Under the pieces are notes generated by a model. It was not told where the DNA came from. It ran no database searches and saw only the letters and a program-made list of their open reading frames with translations. Below are positions 8,684 to 16,728 of a stretch of DNA of 64,000 nucleotides, piece by piece. The stretch covers positions 124,001 to 188,000 of the forward strand of contig JACCEP010000003.1 of the NCBI GenBank assembly GCA_013416395.1, in the 5' to 3' direction. The DNA comes from Alcaligenaceae bacterium. Its GTDB lineage: Bacteria; Pseudomonadota; Gammaproteobacteria; Burkholderiales; Burkholderiaceae_B. The position numbers were made by a program, and so were the translations under genes. How positions within the stretch are numbered: position 1 is the first letter of the stretch; every line of letters starts with the position of its first letter.

Positions 8684-9162
8684 AAGTTTACGGGCAACGT
8701 CATTGTTGGGCGACTATCGGGTGGCCGTCAAAAACGTAATTGCGCAACGACGCAAGCTCATCAAAACGCGTGCGCAGTTCCCAGTCGACGAATCGGTCAG
8801 CAAGCTACCGCGGCTGGCCATCATACACATTACTGCCAACTAAGCAGCGCCCACACAATACTGGGCCTCAGATACGCAGCGGACCTCGCGTTCCCACTGC
8901 AGGCCGCACTTCTACTCTCATTGTAAAAGTCAGTGTGAATCTGACCGCGAGCTGCAGTGTGAGCCTCATGTCAGAATCCACAGCAGACTCGCCCCTTCAT
9001 TTGCGGGGGAAACAGATTCGTTTCGTGCAAATCAGCGAATAATTTAGGGATAACCCGGTATATCGTAAGCGGGGTTCCGTGATACCTTGATTTCCATCAA
9101 GTTTGGATACTGTATACCAAAAAATAGCAGTACTCTTAAATCACCTCCGGGAGCCGATTCCG
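8684..9162. other. Gene-poor gap between GntR and ABC transporter, possible decayed coding remnant
   Basis: About 480 bp. On the minus strand roughly 8733-8835 reads as a protein-like stretch (residues such as 'FVDWELRTRFDELASLRN') that ends in a stop but has no start and is broken by stops upstream, so it may be a relic. On the plus strand a 24-codon frame at 8969-9043 has no good ribosome site. The right end holds an inverted repeat CTTGAT-N4-ATCAAG at 9086-9101 and operator site D. Confidence 0.4.
9105..9117. promoter_or_regulatory. GntR-type palindromic operator, site D
   Basis: GGATAC-T-GTATAC, one mismatch from site A, flanked by TTT and CAAAA. It is 45 bp upstream of the ABC transporter gene start. 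TTGATT at 9087-9092 and TGTATA at 9111-9116 could form an imperfect -35/-10 pair overlapped by the operator. Confidence 0.65.
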
Positions 9163-10347
9163 ATGTCCCCTCTACGCACCTCCGCACTCAAGCAGTTTAT
9201 ATCCCGCTCACACTATCTCGCTACGCGCTATGACCCCTGTGCAGCAATCGGGCGGCACATATCGGTCGATATGCCCGACGCTAGTCCGCGCACACGTGCT
9301 GCGCCAAGCGAATCATCCAAATACGGAAAAGCCCGACAAACGGCTCTACGCAAACACGCACCTGTATGGTGCGGTGCCATCGCGTTAAGCGTGCTGTTTT
9401 CTGTTGGCCAGTCGGCTACAGCCACAACGCCAACTAAGGTGCGCTATGAAGAGGTCGTACGGTCTGTCCTTTACATTCCCATGTATGTCGCGCTCGATCA
9501 AGGTTATTTCAAAGACGAAGGTCTGGATGTTTCGCTAAAAACGTCACAGGGCACCGACAAAGGCATGTCTGCGCTGCTGTCTGGAAGCGCCGATATTGTG
9601 CTGATTGGACCAGAAGCCTCGATTTACGTGGCCAATAGTGAGTCTCCAGTAAAGACACGCGTGTTTGCAGGGTTGACGGCGACCGATGGTTTTCTGCTTG
9701 TCTCCCGAGACCAAAAAGGTGATTTTGACTGGTCGCAGCTCAAGGGCAAGAAGGTCATGTCGTTCCGACCAGGTTCCAACCCTGATGTGTTTCTCGCAAC
9801 GGCTATTAAAAAACATGGTATCGATCCTGCCAAAGATTTGAAACTGATCAGTAATATTGGGCCTGCTGCACGCGCAGGCGCATGGATGGCAGGGCAGGCG
9901 GACTACGGTATTTTTCTCGAGCCCGAAGCGAGCAATTTGGAAAAAGAAGGTATGGGTAAGGTGGTTGCTTCTATCGGTCAGGAGGTCGGTCAAGTTGATT
10001 TCACGTCGTTTACCACCACAGACAAGTATCTGAAGGAGAACCCCGAGGTCATCAAGGATTGGACCAAGGCGATCTATCGTGCACAAAAGTATGTTGAGAC
10101 GGCGTCACCCGCTGACCTTGCGAAGCATATAAAGTCATATTTTCCAGGGCTTAGCGAAGCAGAGCTGATCAAGGCGGTAGAACGGTATCGTCCCTACAAA
10201 CTGTGGAAGCAAGACCCTGTCATCCAGGAAGCTGCCATGGAAAAGCTTCAGGATATGTTGATTGAAGCTAAATTAATGAAAGCCGATGAGCGCGTTGCTT
10301 ATGCTGATTTGGTTGACACCCAGTACGCCAAAGAGGTGATGCAATGA
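9163..10347 (+). CDS. ABC transporter substrate-binding protein (NMT1/THI5, SsuA/TauA type)
   Basis: About 394 residues. A hydrophobic export segment lies at about residues 68-90 (ending near 'GQSATA'), followed by a typical NMT1-like body: 'SVLYIPMYVALDQGYFKDEG', 'GSADIVLIGPEASIY', and a late Lys-rich helix region. The family binds sulfonates, pyrimidine-like rings or aromatic carboxylates in the periplasm. The start is uncertain. ATG 9163 has a GGGAG 9 nt upstream but leaves a 65-residue N-terminal region before the signal helix; ATG 9271 would give a shorter one. A TTG at 9103 is unlikely because it would overlap operator D. The stop overlaps the ATPase start (ATGA), so the two are translationally coupled. 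Confidence 0.85.
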   Translation: MSPLRTSALKQFISRSHYLATRYDPCAAIGRHISVDMPDASPRTRAAPSESSKYGKARQTALRKHAPVWCGAIALSVLFSVGQSATATTPTKVRYEEVVRSVLYIPMYVALDQGYFKDEGLDVSLKTSQGTDKGMSALLSGSADIVLIGPEASIYVANSESPVKTRVFAGLTATDGFLLVSRDQKGDFDWSQLKGKKVMSFRPGSNPDVFLATAIKKHGIDPAKDLKLISNIGPAARAGAWMAGQADYGIFLEPEASNLEKEGMGKVVASIGQEVGQVDFTSFTTTDKYLKENPEVIKDWTKAIYRAQKYVETASPADLAKHIKSYFPGLSEAELIKAVERYRPYKLWKQDPVIQEAAMEKLQDMLIEAKLMKADERVAYADLVDTQYAKEVMQ

Positions 10348-11174
10348 GTCAACAAGCAGTTTTGGCGTCCCCTCGTGACCGTGTGCAGTCGAGCAGAAAC
10401 CGCATAGAGATAGAAAATGTTTCGTTGCGCTATTTCACAAAGCAGGCAGAAATTCAGGCATTGGCAGGTATATCGCTGGATATTGAGCCAGGGGAATTTG
10501 TCAGTTTGATTGGTCAGTCAGGCTGTGGCAAAAGCACCTTGCTTTCTATTATTGCCGGAATTCTTAATCCTTCGGAGGGCAGTGTGCGTGTGGGGGGTAA
10601 GGATGTCACTGCGCCTTCCCAGCGTATTGGGTACATGCTTCAGCAAGATTATCTGTTTGAGTGGCGCACCATTCTTGACAACACATTGTTAGGTGCACAG
10701 ATACAGAAACGCGATATGAAAAAGGCGAGGGCGCGTGCCATTAGTCTGCTGGAGAAGTGCGGTATGGGCGCATTTTTACATCAATACCCACGCGCATTGT
10801 CGGGCGGTATGCGCCAACGCGTTGCACTTGCTCGCACCTTGACGACAGATCCTGATGTGGTTTTGCTGGATGAACCGTTTTCGGCGCTCGACTCGCAAAC
10901 CCGACTTGCCATTGCCGATGAGGTGGTTGATGTGTTGCGTAGTGAGGGCAAAACCGTGGTGCTGGTCACCCATGATATTGGTGAAGCCATCACAATGACC
11001 GACAGGGTGGTCGTGCTGTCACGTCGTCCAGGCCGGATCAAGTCACAGCACCAAATTGTTTTCCCGAGCATGCCTGACAGACGTCCGGCACCTTTTGAAG
11101 CGCGTGCGCTTCCTGAATTCAATACGTACTTCAGCACCCTCTGGGATGAGCTGGATGTTCACGTCGAAGGCTAA
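10344..11174 (+). CDS. ABC transporter ATP-binding protein (SsuB/TauB type)
   Basis: A 276-residue ATPase with Walker A 'GQSGCGKST' (57-65), a Q-loop 'MLQQDYLFEWRTI', signature '[14 protein letters not shown]', Walker B 'VVLLDEPFSALD' and H-loop 'VTHDIGEA'. It powers the import system formed with the binding protein before it (ATGA overlap) and the permease 19 bp after it. The C-terminal 45 residues are the variable tail usual in this family. Confidence 0.95.
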   Translation: MSQQAVLASPRDRVQSSRNRIEIENVSLRYFTKQAEIQALAGISLDIEPGEFVSLIGQSGCGKSTLLSIIAGILNPSEGSVRVGGKDVTAPSQRIGYMLQQDYLFEWRTILDNTLLGAQIQKRDMKKARARAISLLEKCGMGAFLHQYPRALSGGMRQRVALARTLTTDPDVVLLDEPFSALDSQTRLAIADEVVDVLRSEGKTVVLVTHDIGEAITMTDRVVVLSRRPGRIKSQHQIVFPSMPDRRPAPFEARALPEFNTYFSTLWDELDVHVEG

Positions 11175-11193
11175 CTGCTGCGAGAACCAAATT

Positions 11194-12048
11194 ATGTCAG
11201 CTAATACAACTGCTACCACCATGAACTCAACCGAGCGCCAGGCGCAGCCAGCGCAAACACAAAGCCCGGAGTATGCGGCGTACCTTAGACGCGAAAGCAG
11301 GCGGCAAACGTCAATTCAGGCAAGTCGAATTCTGCTGCTGGTTGTTTTTCTTGTTCTATGGGAGGTATTGGCACGTACGCACATTGTCAACCCAATGCTG
11401 ACCAGTTATCCCAGTGCAGTCTGGCCAACGCTAATCGACCTGTTCAATAACGGTCAGTTAATGGGACACACCTGGGCCACATTTCGGGCCACACTAATCG
11501 GTTTCGCACTGAGTATGGCAGGCGGCGTGGCCATTGCGGCGATGCTGTGGTGGTCTGATTTTATTCATAAGGTTCTGGACCCATTCATGGTGATCGCCAA
11601 TGCGATGCCCAAGATTGCGTTCGTTCCTATTTTTTATATATGGCTGGGTTCTGAATATTCTATTTATGGCATGGCAGTGGCCATATCAATTTTTATCACT
11701 ATTATGGTGGTATACGAAGGCTTCAGGGGGATCGACCCCAATAAAATCAAGCTTGCACTGACGCTGGGTGCGACGCGCGGCCAGGTGTTGTCAATGGTTG
11801 TACTGCCAGGAAGTGTTCCCACGCTGCTCGCAGCATTGAAGATGAATATTGGGCTTGCCTTGGTTGGAGTTATCGTCGGCGAGTTTCAGTCATCCAGCGA
11901 GGGGTTGGGTTTTCTGATTATTAATGGCAGCCAGATTTTCAAGCTAAACATTGTGATGGCATCGATAGTGGTTCTGGCGTTGTTGTCGGGCTTGATGTAC
12001 TTGGTTATCGCTCACATTGAAAAAGCGACAGTTCGCCGCTATTCATAA
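11194..12048 (+). CDS. ABC transporter permease (SsuC/TauC type)
   Basis: A 284-residue inner-membrane permease. After a polar N-terminal 45 residues it has about six helices and the BPD_transp_1 coupling motif 'TLGATRGQVLSMVVLPGSVPTLL' near residue 180. I chose the ATG at 11194, 19 bp after the ATPase stop; an in-frame upstream start would overlap the ATPase by 119 bp and read an unrelated sequence. It completes the GntR-linked importer. A strong AGGAGG after its stop leads straight into the hydrolase gene, which supports one operon. Confidence 0.92.
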   Translation: MSANTTATTMNSTERQAQPAQTQSPEYAAYLRRESRRQTSIQASRILLLVVFLVLWEVLARTHIVNPMLTSYPSAVWPTLIDLFNNGQLMGHTWATFRATLIGFALSMAGGVAIAAMLWWSDFIHKVLDPFMVIANAMPKIAFVPIFYIWLGSEYSIYGMAVAISIFITIMVVYEGFRGIDPNKIKLALTLGATRGQVLSMVVLPGSVPTLLAALKMNIGLALVGVIVGEFQSSSEGLGFLIINGSQIFKLNIVMASIVVLALLSGLMYLVIAHIEKATVRRYS

Positions 12049-12067
12049 TAATTATTAGGAGGACGAC

Positions 12068-12781
12068 ATGTCCATGCAGTTTCCTCAGTGGGTTGTGGAT
12101 CGGGTCATCGCACGGCAAGGGGTGCTACACCCTTATCCCGAGTTTGATGCAGCAACGACGGCGTTCGTTGTAGTGGATTTTCAGAACTACTACACACAAG
12201 CAGGATATCAGGGGCAGTGCGCGGCCGCAGCCGCCACGTTTCCAGCGGTGAATCGCTTGGCAGGGGCCTTGCGGGACGCCGGCGGTCAAGTGATCTGGAT
12301 ACAGACATGTGCTGATGGTGCCGACGAGTTCTGGTCTCATCACCATGCGCATATGTTGACGCCTGAGCGTAGTCAGCGCCGCCTTCATGAGCTAAGTAAG
12401 TCACATCAGGGTTATGCGTTTCCTGGCGAGCTGGATGTGCAGCCGACAGATACGCTGGTAGTCAAGCGCTGCTATAGCGCGCTGGCTCAGGGCTCATCAA
12501 GCTTGCATGAGGTGCTACAAGCGCAAGGTATACGCACTGTACTAATCGGTGGCACAGCTACCAATGTTTGCTGTGAGTCAACGGCACGTGACGCGATGAT
12601 GATGGATTACGCGACCGTCATGGTGCACGATGCGCTGTCTTCTTATACCGAAGATGAACACCTGAATGCGTTGCATAACTGGATACTTTTTTTTGGTGAT
12701 GTGCTTGGTGTGGAAGAGGTGATCGGTCGCCTACAGTCGGTAGAGCCAGAACGCAAACTGTTGCTGGCAACGGCAGAGTAA
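12068..12781 (+). CDS. Isochorismatase-family cysteine hydrolase
   Basis: A 237-residue amidohydrolase-type protein of the isochorismatase superfamily. The catalytic triad is visible: D37 in 'VVVDFQN', K133 in 'VVKRCYSAL' and C168 in 'TNVCCESTARDA', preceded by the 'GGTAT' cis-peptide loop. Relatives with this triad are RutB-type ureidoacrylate amidases, N-carbamoylsarcosine amidases and maleamate amidases, which split C-N bonds and release ammonia. A strong AGGAGG lies 5 nt before the ATG. It is the last gene of the operator-D operon, so it probably acts on the imported compound or a downstream amide. Confidence 0.9.
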   Translation: MSMQFPQWVVDRVIARQGVLHPYPEFDAATTAFVVVDFQNYYTQAGYQGQCAAAAATFPAVNRLAGALRDAGGQVIWIQTCADGADEFWSHHHAHMLTPERSQRRLHELSKSHQGYAFPGELDVQPTDTLVVKRCYSALAQGSSSLHEVLQAQGIRTVLIGGTATNVCCESTARDAMMMDYATVMVHDALSSYTEDEHLNALHNWILFFGDVLGVEEVIGRLQSVEPERKLLLATAE

Positions 12782-12986
12782 CGGGCAGACGGACATGACC
12801 TAGCATAGGCAAGCGGCGTCATATGGCCGGGTCTTACTTCAGCTTGCGACAGCCGGAGTAGGGTCTGGCCTTTTGGTTTAAGGCAAGATTTTTCGGGCAG
12901 GACCTTTGCGTGCATTACGTATTGTTCGCTGTCGCTGCGGCCTGCAACATGGCTTTTTCTGCATTGCAACCGCAAAAACAGCGTCC

Positions 12987-14030
12987 ATGACCCAAACCCT
13001 CACTGATTACGACAGCCCCTGGAAAGAGGCGCTCGATTACTTTTTCGAAGATTTTGTCGCGTTACTGGCGCCCGAATTGCATGTGCTTATTGACTGGTCC
13101 GTCGCGCCGGTGTTTCTTGATACCGAGCTGCAAGCCCTTGCCTCCGACTCGCCAAATGGGCGTCGCTATGCTGACAAACTCGTCAAGCTGCATCGTCTTG
13201 ATAATGGCCAGGCCTGGGTTCTGGTGCATGTTGAAGTTGAAAGCGGCCCGCCAAGCGGCACAAGCCTTGCCCAGCTGGCTCAACGCATGTTCACCTATTT
13301 TTATCGCATATGGGACCGCTACGTGAGGCAGAAAATGGCGGGCGTGGGTTCTTCAGGCCCAATCGAGCTTGATGCCAAGAATACATCATTTTATAGCCTG
13401 GCCATTCTTACTTCAAGCACAGACGGGCCATCCGTTTTGATACACCGTCAACGTCTGGGTAAATGTCAAATGTGTTTTCGTTTTCCCGTCGTACACTTGC
13501 GCCGTTGGGAGGACGACAGAGTGTCATTGGTTGATCTTGCGGCGCTCAATCCATTTGCTTTAGTGGTAATGGCCCAGCTAGATGCCCAGGCGCATCATGG
13601 TGCAAGCGAGCGCCTGTTGACTAAAGTCAGGCTTATTCGCTTGCTGTTTCAGCATCGTTACGATCGCCGGCGCATCCAGCAGCTATTCCGCATTATCGAC
13701 TGGATAATGTGTCTTCCTCAGGATCTTGAACCGGCCTTTGAACAGGCCGTAGGAGCAATAGAAACGGAGCTCAACATGCCTTATGTAACTAGTATCGAAC
13801 GTTTGGGTGAGGCCCGAGGCCTGCAAAAAGGCCTACAAAAAGGCCGTGAAGAAGGACTTCAAGAAGGCAGAAACAGCGCCGCACGGCTGCTGTCAGCAAT
13901 GCTTGAGCGCCGGTTTGGTCAGTTGCCCGCGTGGGTAACCACCCGCATTGCGCAGGCAGACACAGAAACTCTTCAACGCTGGACGCTCAACGTATTGGAG
14001 GCTGAGCGGCTTGAGGCTGTTTTTGAATAA
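12987..14030 (+). CDS. Rpn/PD-(D/E)XK nuclease-like protein with C-terminal DUF4351-like region
   Basis: A 347-residue soluble protein. The segment 'YADKLVKL' followed 13-18 residues later by 'VLVHVEVES' resembles the D...ExE core of the Rpn/YhgA (PD-(D/E)XK) transposase-like nucleases. A short self-similar linker 'GLQKGLQKGREEGLQEGR' near residue 280 is typical of these proteins, and the tail resembles DUF4351. Rpn proteins cut DNA and promote RecA-independent recombination. I used the ATG at 12987; a frame open from 12906 exists but reads Cys/Arg-rich non-native sequence. No partner gene is evident, and it ends 8 bp before the convergent sirtuin gene. Confidence 0.7.
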   Translation: MTQTLTDYDSPWKEALDYFFEDFVALLAPELHVLIDWSVAPVFLDTELQALASDSPNGRRYADKLVKLHRLDNGQAWVLVHVEVESGPPSGTSLAQLAQRMFTYFYRIWDRYVRQKMAGVGSSGPIELDAKNTSFYSLAILTSSTDGPSVLIHRQRLGKCQMCFRFPVVHLRRWEDDRVSLVDLAALNPFALVVMAQLDAQAHHGASERLLTKVRLIRLLFQHRYDRRRIQQLFRIIDWIMCLPQDLEPAFEQAVGAIETELNMPYVTSIERLGEARGLQKGLQKGREEGLQEGRNSAARLLSAMLERRFGQLPAWVTTRIAQADTETLQRWTLNVLEAERLEAVFE

Positions 14031-14038
14031 TCGAAATA

Positions 14039-14884
14039 TTAAAAAAATCCGCGCCCATCTAATGCGCCGTGTAGGCTAGTTAATGCATCCAACGCCCGCA
14101 TGGGCAGTGACACTATTTCTTTTCGGTGATGCCCCTGCGCTTCACGCAGGTTGATGCGGATCAGCGGTACGCGCTGCTGTTCGCCAAAGTATCGTATGGT
14201 CGGCAGAGCCGTACCGGCACCCAACTCAATGACGATCGGGGCTCGAACCTTGCGGCGCCACAAACCAAGTGCATGGTGTTGTTGCTCGCTGCGAGCTTCC
14301 ACCCAATCCCAGTCGTTAAACATCAAAATATTGGGGCGTGCGATGCCGCTGCAATGTGGGCACACAGGCGTATCGTTTAGCAATTCACAGCGCTGTTCGT
14401 CCACCTGCGGCGTAAAGTTCGTGGCGGGCCACACTTCGCTCTGACAGGTGTTCAGGCACTGCAAGTAATGAATTGATCCATGACATTCGACCATGCGATT
14501 GTCGTCAAAGCCTGCTTTGCCAAAATGCCCGTCAACATTGCTGGTAAAAACAAAGGCGCCATGTTTCAGGCGGGCTGCAATGTCGCGCAATATATAAAAA
14601 CCTTCATGCGGTTCTGTTTCTCGATACATAGCCAGCCTGTGGCCATAAAACCCCCAGGCACGATGCGGCGTTTTCTGGAAATGGATGGGGGACGCCATAT
14701 CAATGAAAGACAACCCTGCCCGGCGCAGGGCAGGGTAGGCGCGCCAGAAGCCGTCATCACCACGAAAATCAGGCAGGCCTGAGTCAACACCCATGCCGGC
14801 ACCTGCCGTGATTAAAATGCTGTCTGCGCTGCAGATGAGGTCGGCGGCTTGGTTTAGTACGTGCGAATAGGGATACTGAGTCAT
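14039..14884 (-). CDS. Sir2-family NAD-dependent protein deacylase
   Basis: A 281-residue sirtuin. NAD-binding 'GAGMGVDSGLPDFRG', 'TSNVDGHF' (canonical TQNVDGLH), catalytic His in 'ECHGSIHY', and a zinc ribbon of four cysteines in 'CLNTCQ' and 'CPHC' are all present. It would remove acyl groups from lysines with NAD as cosubstrate. 'TSN' in place of the usual 'TQN' and a shortened C-terminal 'E-LGAGTALPTIR' segment suggest a divergent subclass, as seen in other betaproteobacterial Sir2 proteins. The ATG at 14884 matches the family start; the open frame continues 62 codons upstream through basic non-family sequence. Confidence 0.85.
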   Translation of the reverse strand: MTQYPYSHVLNQAADLICSADSILITAGAGMGVDSGLPDFRGDDGFWRAYPALRRAGLSFIDMASPIHFQKTPHRAWGFYGHRLAMYRETEPHEGFYILRDIAARLKHGAFVFTSNVDGHFGKAGFDDNRMVECHGSIHYLQCLNTCQSEVWPATNFTPQVDEQRCELLNDTPVCPHCSGIARPNILMFNDWDWVEARSEQQHHALGLWRRKVRAPIVIELGAGTALPTIRYFGEQQRVPLIRINLREAQGHHRKEIVSLPMRALDALTSLHGALDGRGFF

Positions 14885-15311
14885 TGTAATAATTGGATTA
14901 ATTCTGGAAAGCAGCCTGTAATTGTCAGGCACACTCAGTCTAGGCCAGAACGGGTGCGACATGTTGTGTGGCATGTGCCGGTCATGTCTACCTCGCCGAT
15001 CAATGCGTCGAATCCAGTAGCGACGCCGGACACGCTGTGGCCTCACTTTAAACAGTGACATCCTGCGCACGCACGTTGCGAGTCAATAGCAAAATACCTG
15101 ATAGATTTCTCTGAGAGTCGCGTTGTTATAGTGGCTACGTACTCAGCGTACGATAATCTCACTACCGTCCGTCGCTCGTTGCATGGCGGCACGCTATTAT
15201 TGACGGCAGTGAGGCAGGTTTGGTAGGCAAAGCTGAACGTCAGTAAACAACCTGCTAGCCTGAAATCTTGAACATTTAACTGCAAGCTAATGCACTAGTC
15301 AGCTCAGCAAA
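14885..15311. other. Intergenic region, no gene recognised
   Basis: The gap between the sirtuin and the repeat block at 15312. Short frames on both strands are basic or low in family-like content and lack ribosome sites; I see no promoter or RNA gene I can support. Confidence 0.5.
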
Positions 15312-15359
15312 CTGACAATCTAACCTCCTGACAATCTAACCTCCTGACAATCTGGCATC
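15312..15359. repeat. Three tandem 16-bp units
   Basis: CTGACAATCTAACCTC twice exactly (15312-15327 and 15328-15343), then a third copy with three changes (15344-15359). It directly precedes a second, unrelated 16-bp repeat family. Confidence 0.9.
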
Positions 15360-15365
15360 CTGGCA

Positions 15366-15440
15366 AACAAGTACTCAAGCTAACAAGTACTCAAGTTAAC
15401 AAGCACTCAAGTTAACAAGTACTCAAGCTAATAAGTACGC
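15366..15440. repeat. Four and a half tandem 16-bp units
   Basis: Unit AACAAGTACTCAAGCT. Copies start at 15366, 15382, 15398 and 15414 and differ at one to two positions; a fifth partial copy runs to 15440. The block ends 34 bp before the YhaO-like start codon, so it lies in the likely promoter/leader of that operon. Confidence 0.9.
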
Positions 15441-15474
15441 GTACCTATACACATACCCCCGGAGTTATAAACAC

Positions 15475-16725
15475 GTGAAGTTTATCCACGCCGCAGACAT
15501 TCATCTTGACAGCCCACTGCATGGCCTTAGCGCTTACCCCGACGCACCGGCGGAGCTGTTGCGCAATGCCTCGCGCGATGCGCTGGTAAAGCTGGTAGAC
15601 CACGCCATCGAAGAAGATGTTGATTTTATGGTGATCGCCGGTGATCTCTATGACGGTGACTGGCGCGATCACAATACGGGTATTTTCTTTAGCCAGCAGT
15701 TGGGGCGTTTGCGGCGTGCGTGTGTTCCGGTATTTCTGCTTTATGGTAACCACGATGCCGAAAGCGAGATGACCAAAAAACTCACCTTGCCAGACAATGT
15801 GTCTGTGTTCGGTGCACGCAAGCCTGAGGTTTTCCGGCTTGATGACTTGAAGGTGGCCCTGCATGGGCAAAGCTTTCGCACCAAGGCGGTAGTTGATAAT
15901 TTGGTGCTGGGCTACCCGGAACCAGTGCCCGGGTATTACAACATTGGTGTACTGCATACCGCTCTTGAAGGGTCTAGCGCTCACGCCAATTATGCGCCGT
16001 GTTCCCGCGCAGAACTACATGCCAGAGGCTACGATTATTGGGCATTGGGGCACGTGCATGAGTTTCAGCAATGGGAAGAACAGTCTGTCATTGTGTTTCC
16101 CGGAAACCTGCAAGGGCGGCATATTCGCGAGACCGGGCGCAGGGGCGCCGTGTTGGTCACCGTAGACCAGGGTCATACGCAGGTTGAGCGCCTGTTCATT
16201 GATGTACTGCGCTGGGAGGCGCTAGACCTTGATGTCTCAGGGTGTACTTCGATGGCCGACATTGCAAGGCAGACCGGCGCCGCGCTTGAGAACCTGCTTT
16301 CCATTGATGAGCATGTGCCGCGTGCGGTAAGGGTTACGCTGCGTGGTCGCAGCGCCATGCACGGCCCGCTGTTTGGCAACGCGCAGACACTACATGCTGA
16401 GGTGCGCAGTCAGATCGCCGTGTTGGGCAATGACAAGGTATGGCTGGAGAAGGTCAAGGTGGCCACCGAGCCGCTTGAAGATGCATTGGCGCTACATTCA
16501 AGGTTTGATGCCATCGCTGATCTGCAGGTGATTTTGGCAGACGCGGCAGACGACCCGGACTTTCTGGCAGCGCTGCAGAATGAGCTTCAGCCTTTCTTTG
16601 GCAAGGTAGTAGCTGATGTCAACAATGATGTGCCCTTGCTGTCGCTGGCGCGGGCAGGCGATTTCACTGCTCTGGTAAATCAGGTTTCACCCGCACTGCT
16701 TGCCCGTCTGGCCGAGGGGGAGTAA
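15475..16725 (+). CDS. YhaO/SbcD-like DNA repair metallophosphoesterase
   Basis: A 416-residue Mre11-type nuclease. The metal-binding motifs appear in order: 'AADIHLDSP', 'IAGDLYDGD', 'LLYGNHDAES', and 'WALGHVHEF'. Residues after about 290 form the cap and C-terminal region that contacts the ATPase partner. The start is GTG at 15475, with GGAG 10 nt upstream; no ATG fits. It is followed after 3 bp by the large SMC-like ATPase gene, so the two form the expected nuclease-ATPase complex for processing DNA ends. Confidence 0.9.
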   Translation: MKFIHAADIHLDSPLHGLSAYPDAPAELLRNASRDALVKLVDHAIEEDVDFMVIAGDLYDGDWRDHNTGIFFSQQLGRLRRACVPVFLLYGNHDAESEMTKKLTLPDNVSVFGARKPEVFRLDDLKVALHGQSFRTKAVVDNLVLGYPEPVPGYYNIGVLHTALEGSSAHANYAPCSRAELHARGYDYWALGHVHEFQQWEEQSVIVFPGNLQGRHIRETGRRGAVLVTVDQGHTQVERLFIDVLRWEALDLDVSGCTSMADIARQTGAALENLLSIDEHVPRAVRVTLRGRSAMHGPLFGNAQTLHAEVRSQIAVLGNDKVWLEKVKVATEPLEDALALHSRFDAIADLQVILADAADDPDFLAALQNELQPFFGKVVADVNNDVPLLSLARAGDFTALVNQVSPALLARLAEGE

Positions 16726-16728
16726 GCC

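Noticed and set aside
9103-9162. TTG start for the ABC binding protein
   Set aside because: It would place operator D inside the coding region and lacks a ribosome site; a later ATG has one.
15043-15285. Small minus-strand gene upstream of the repeats
   Set aside because: No ribosome site, no domain, biased composition.
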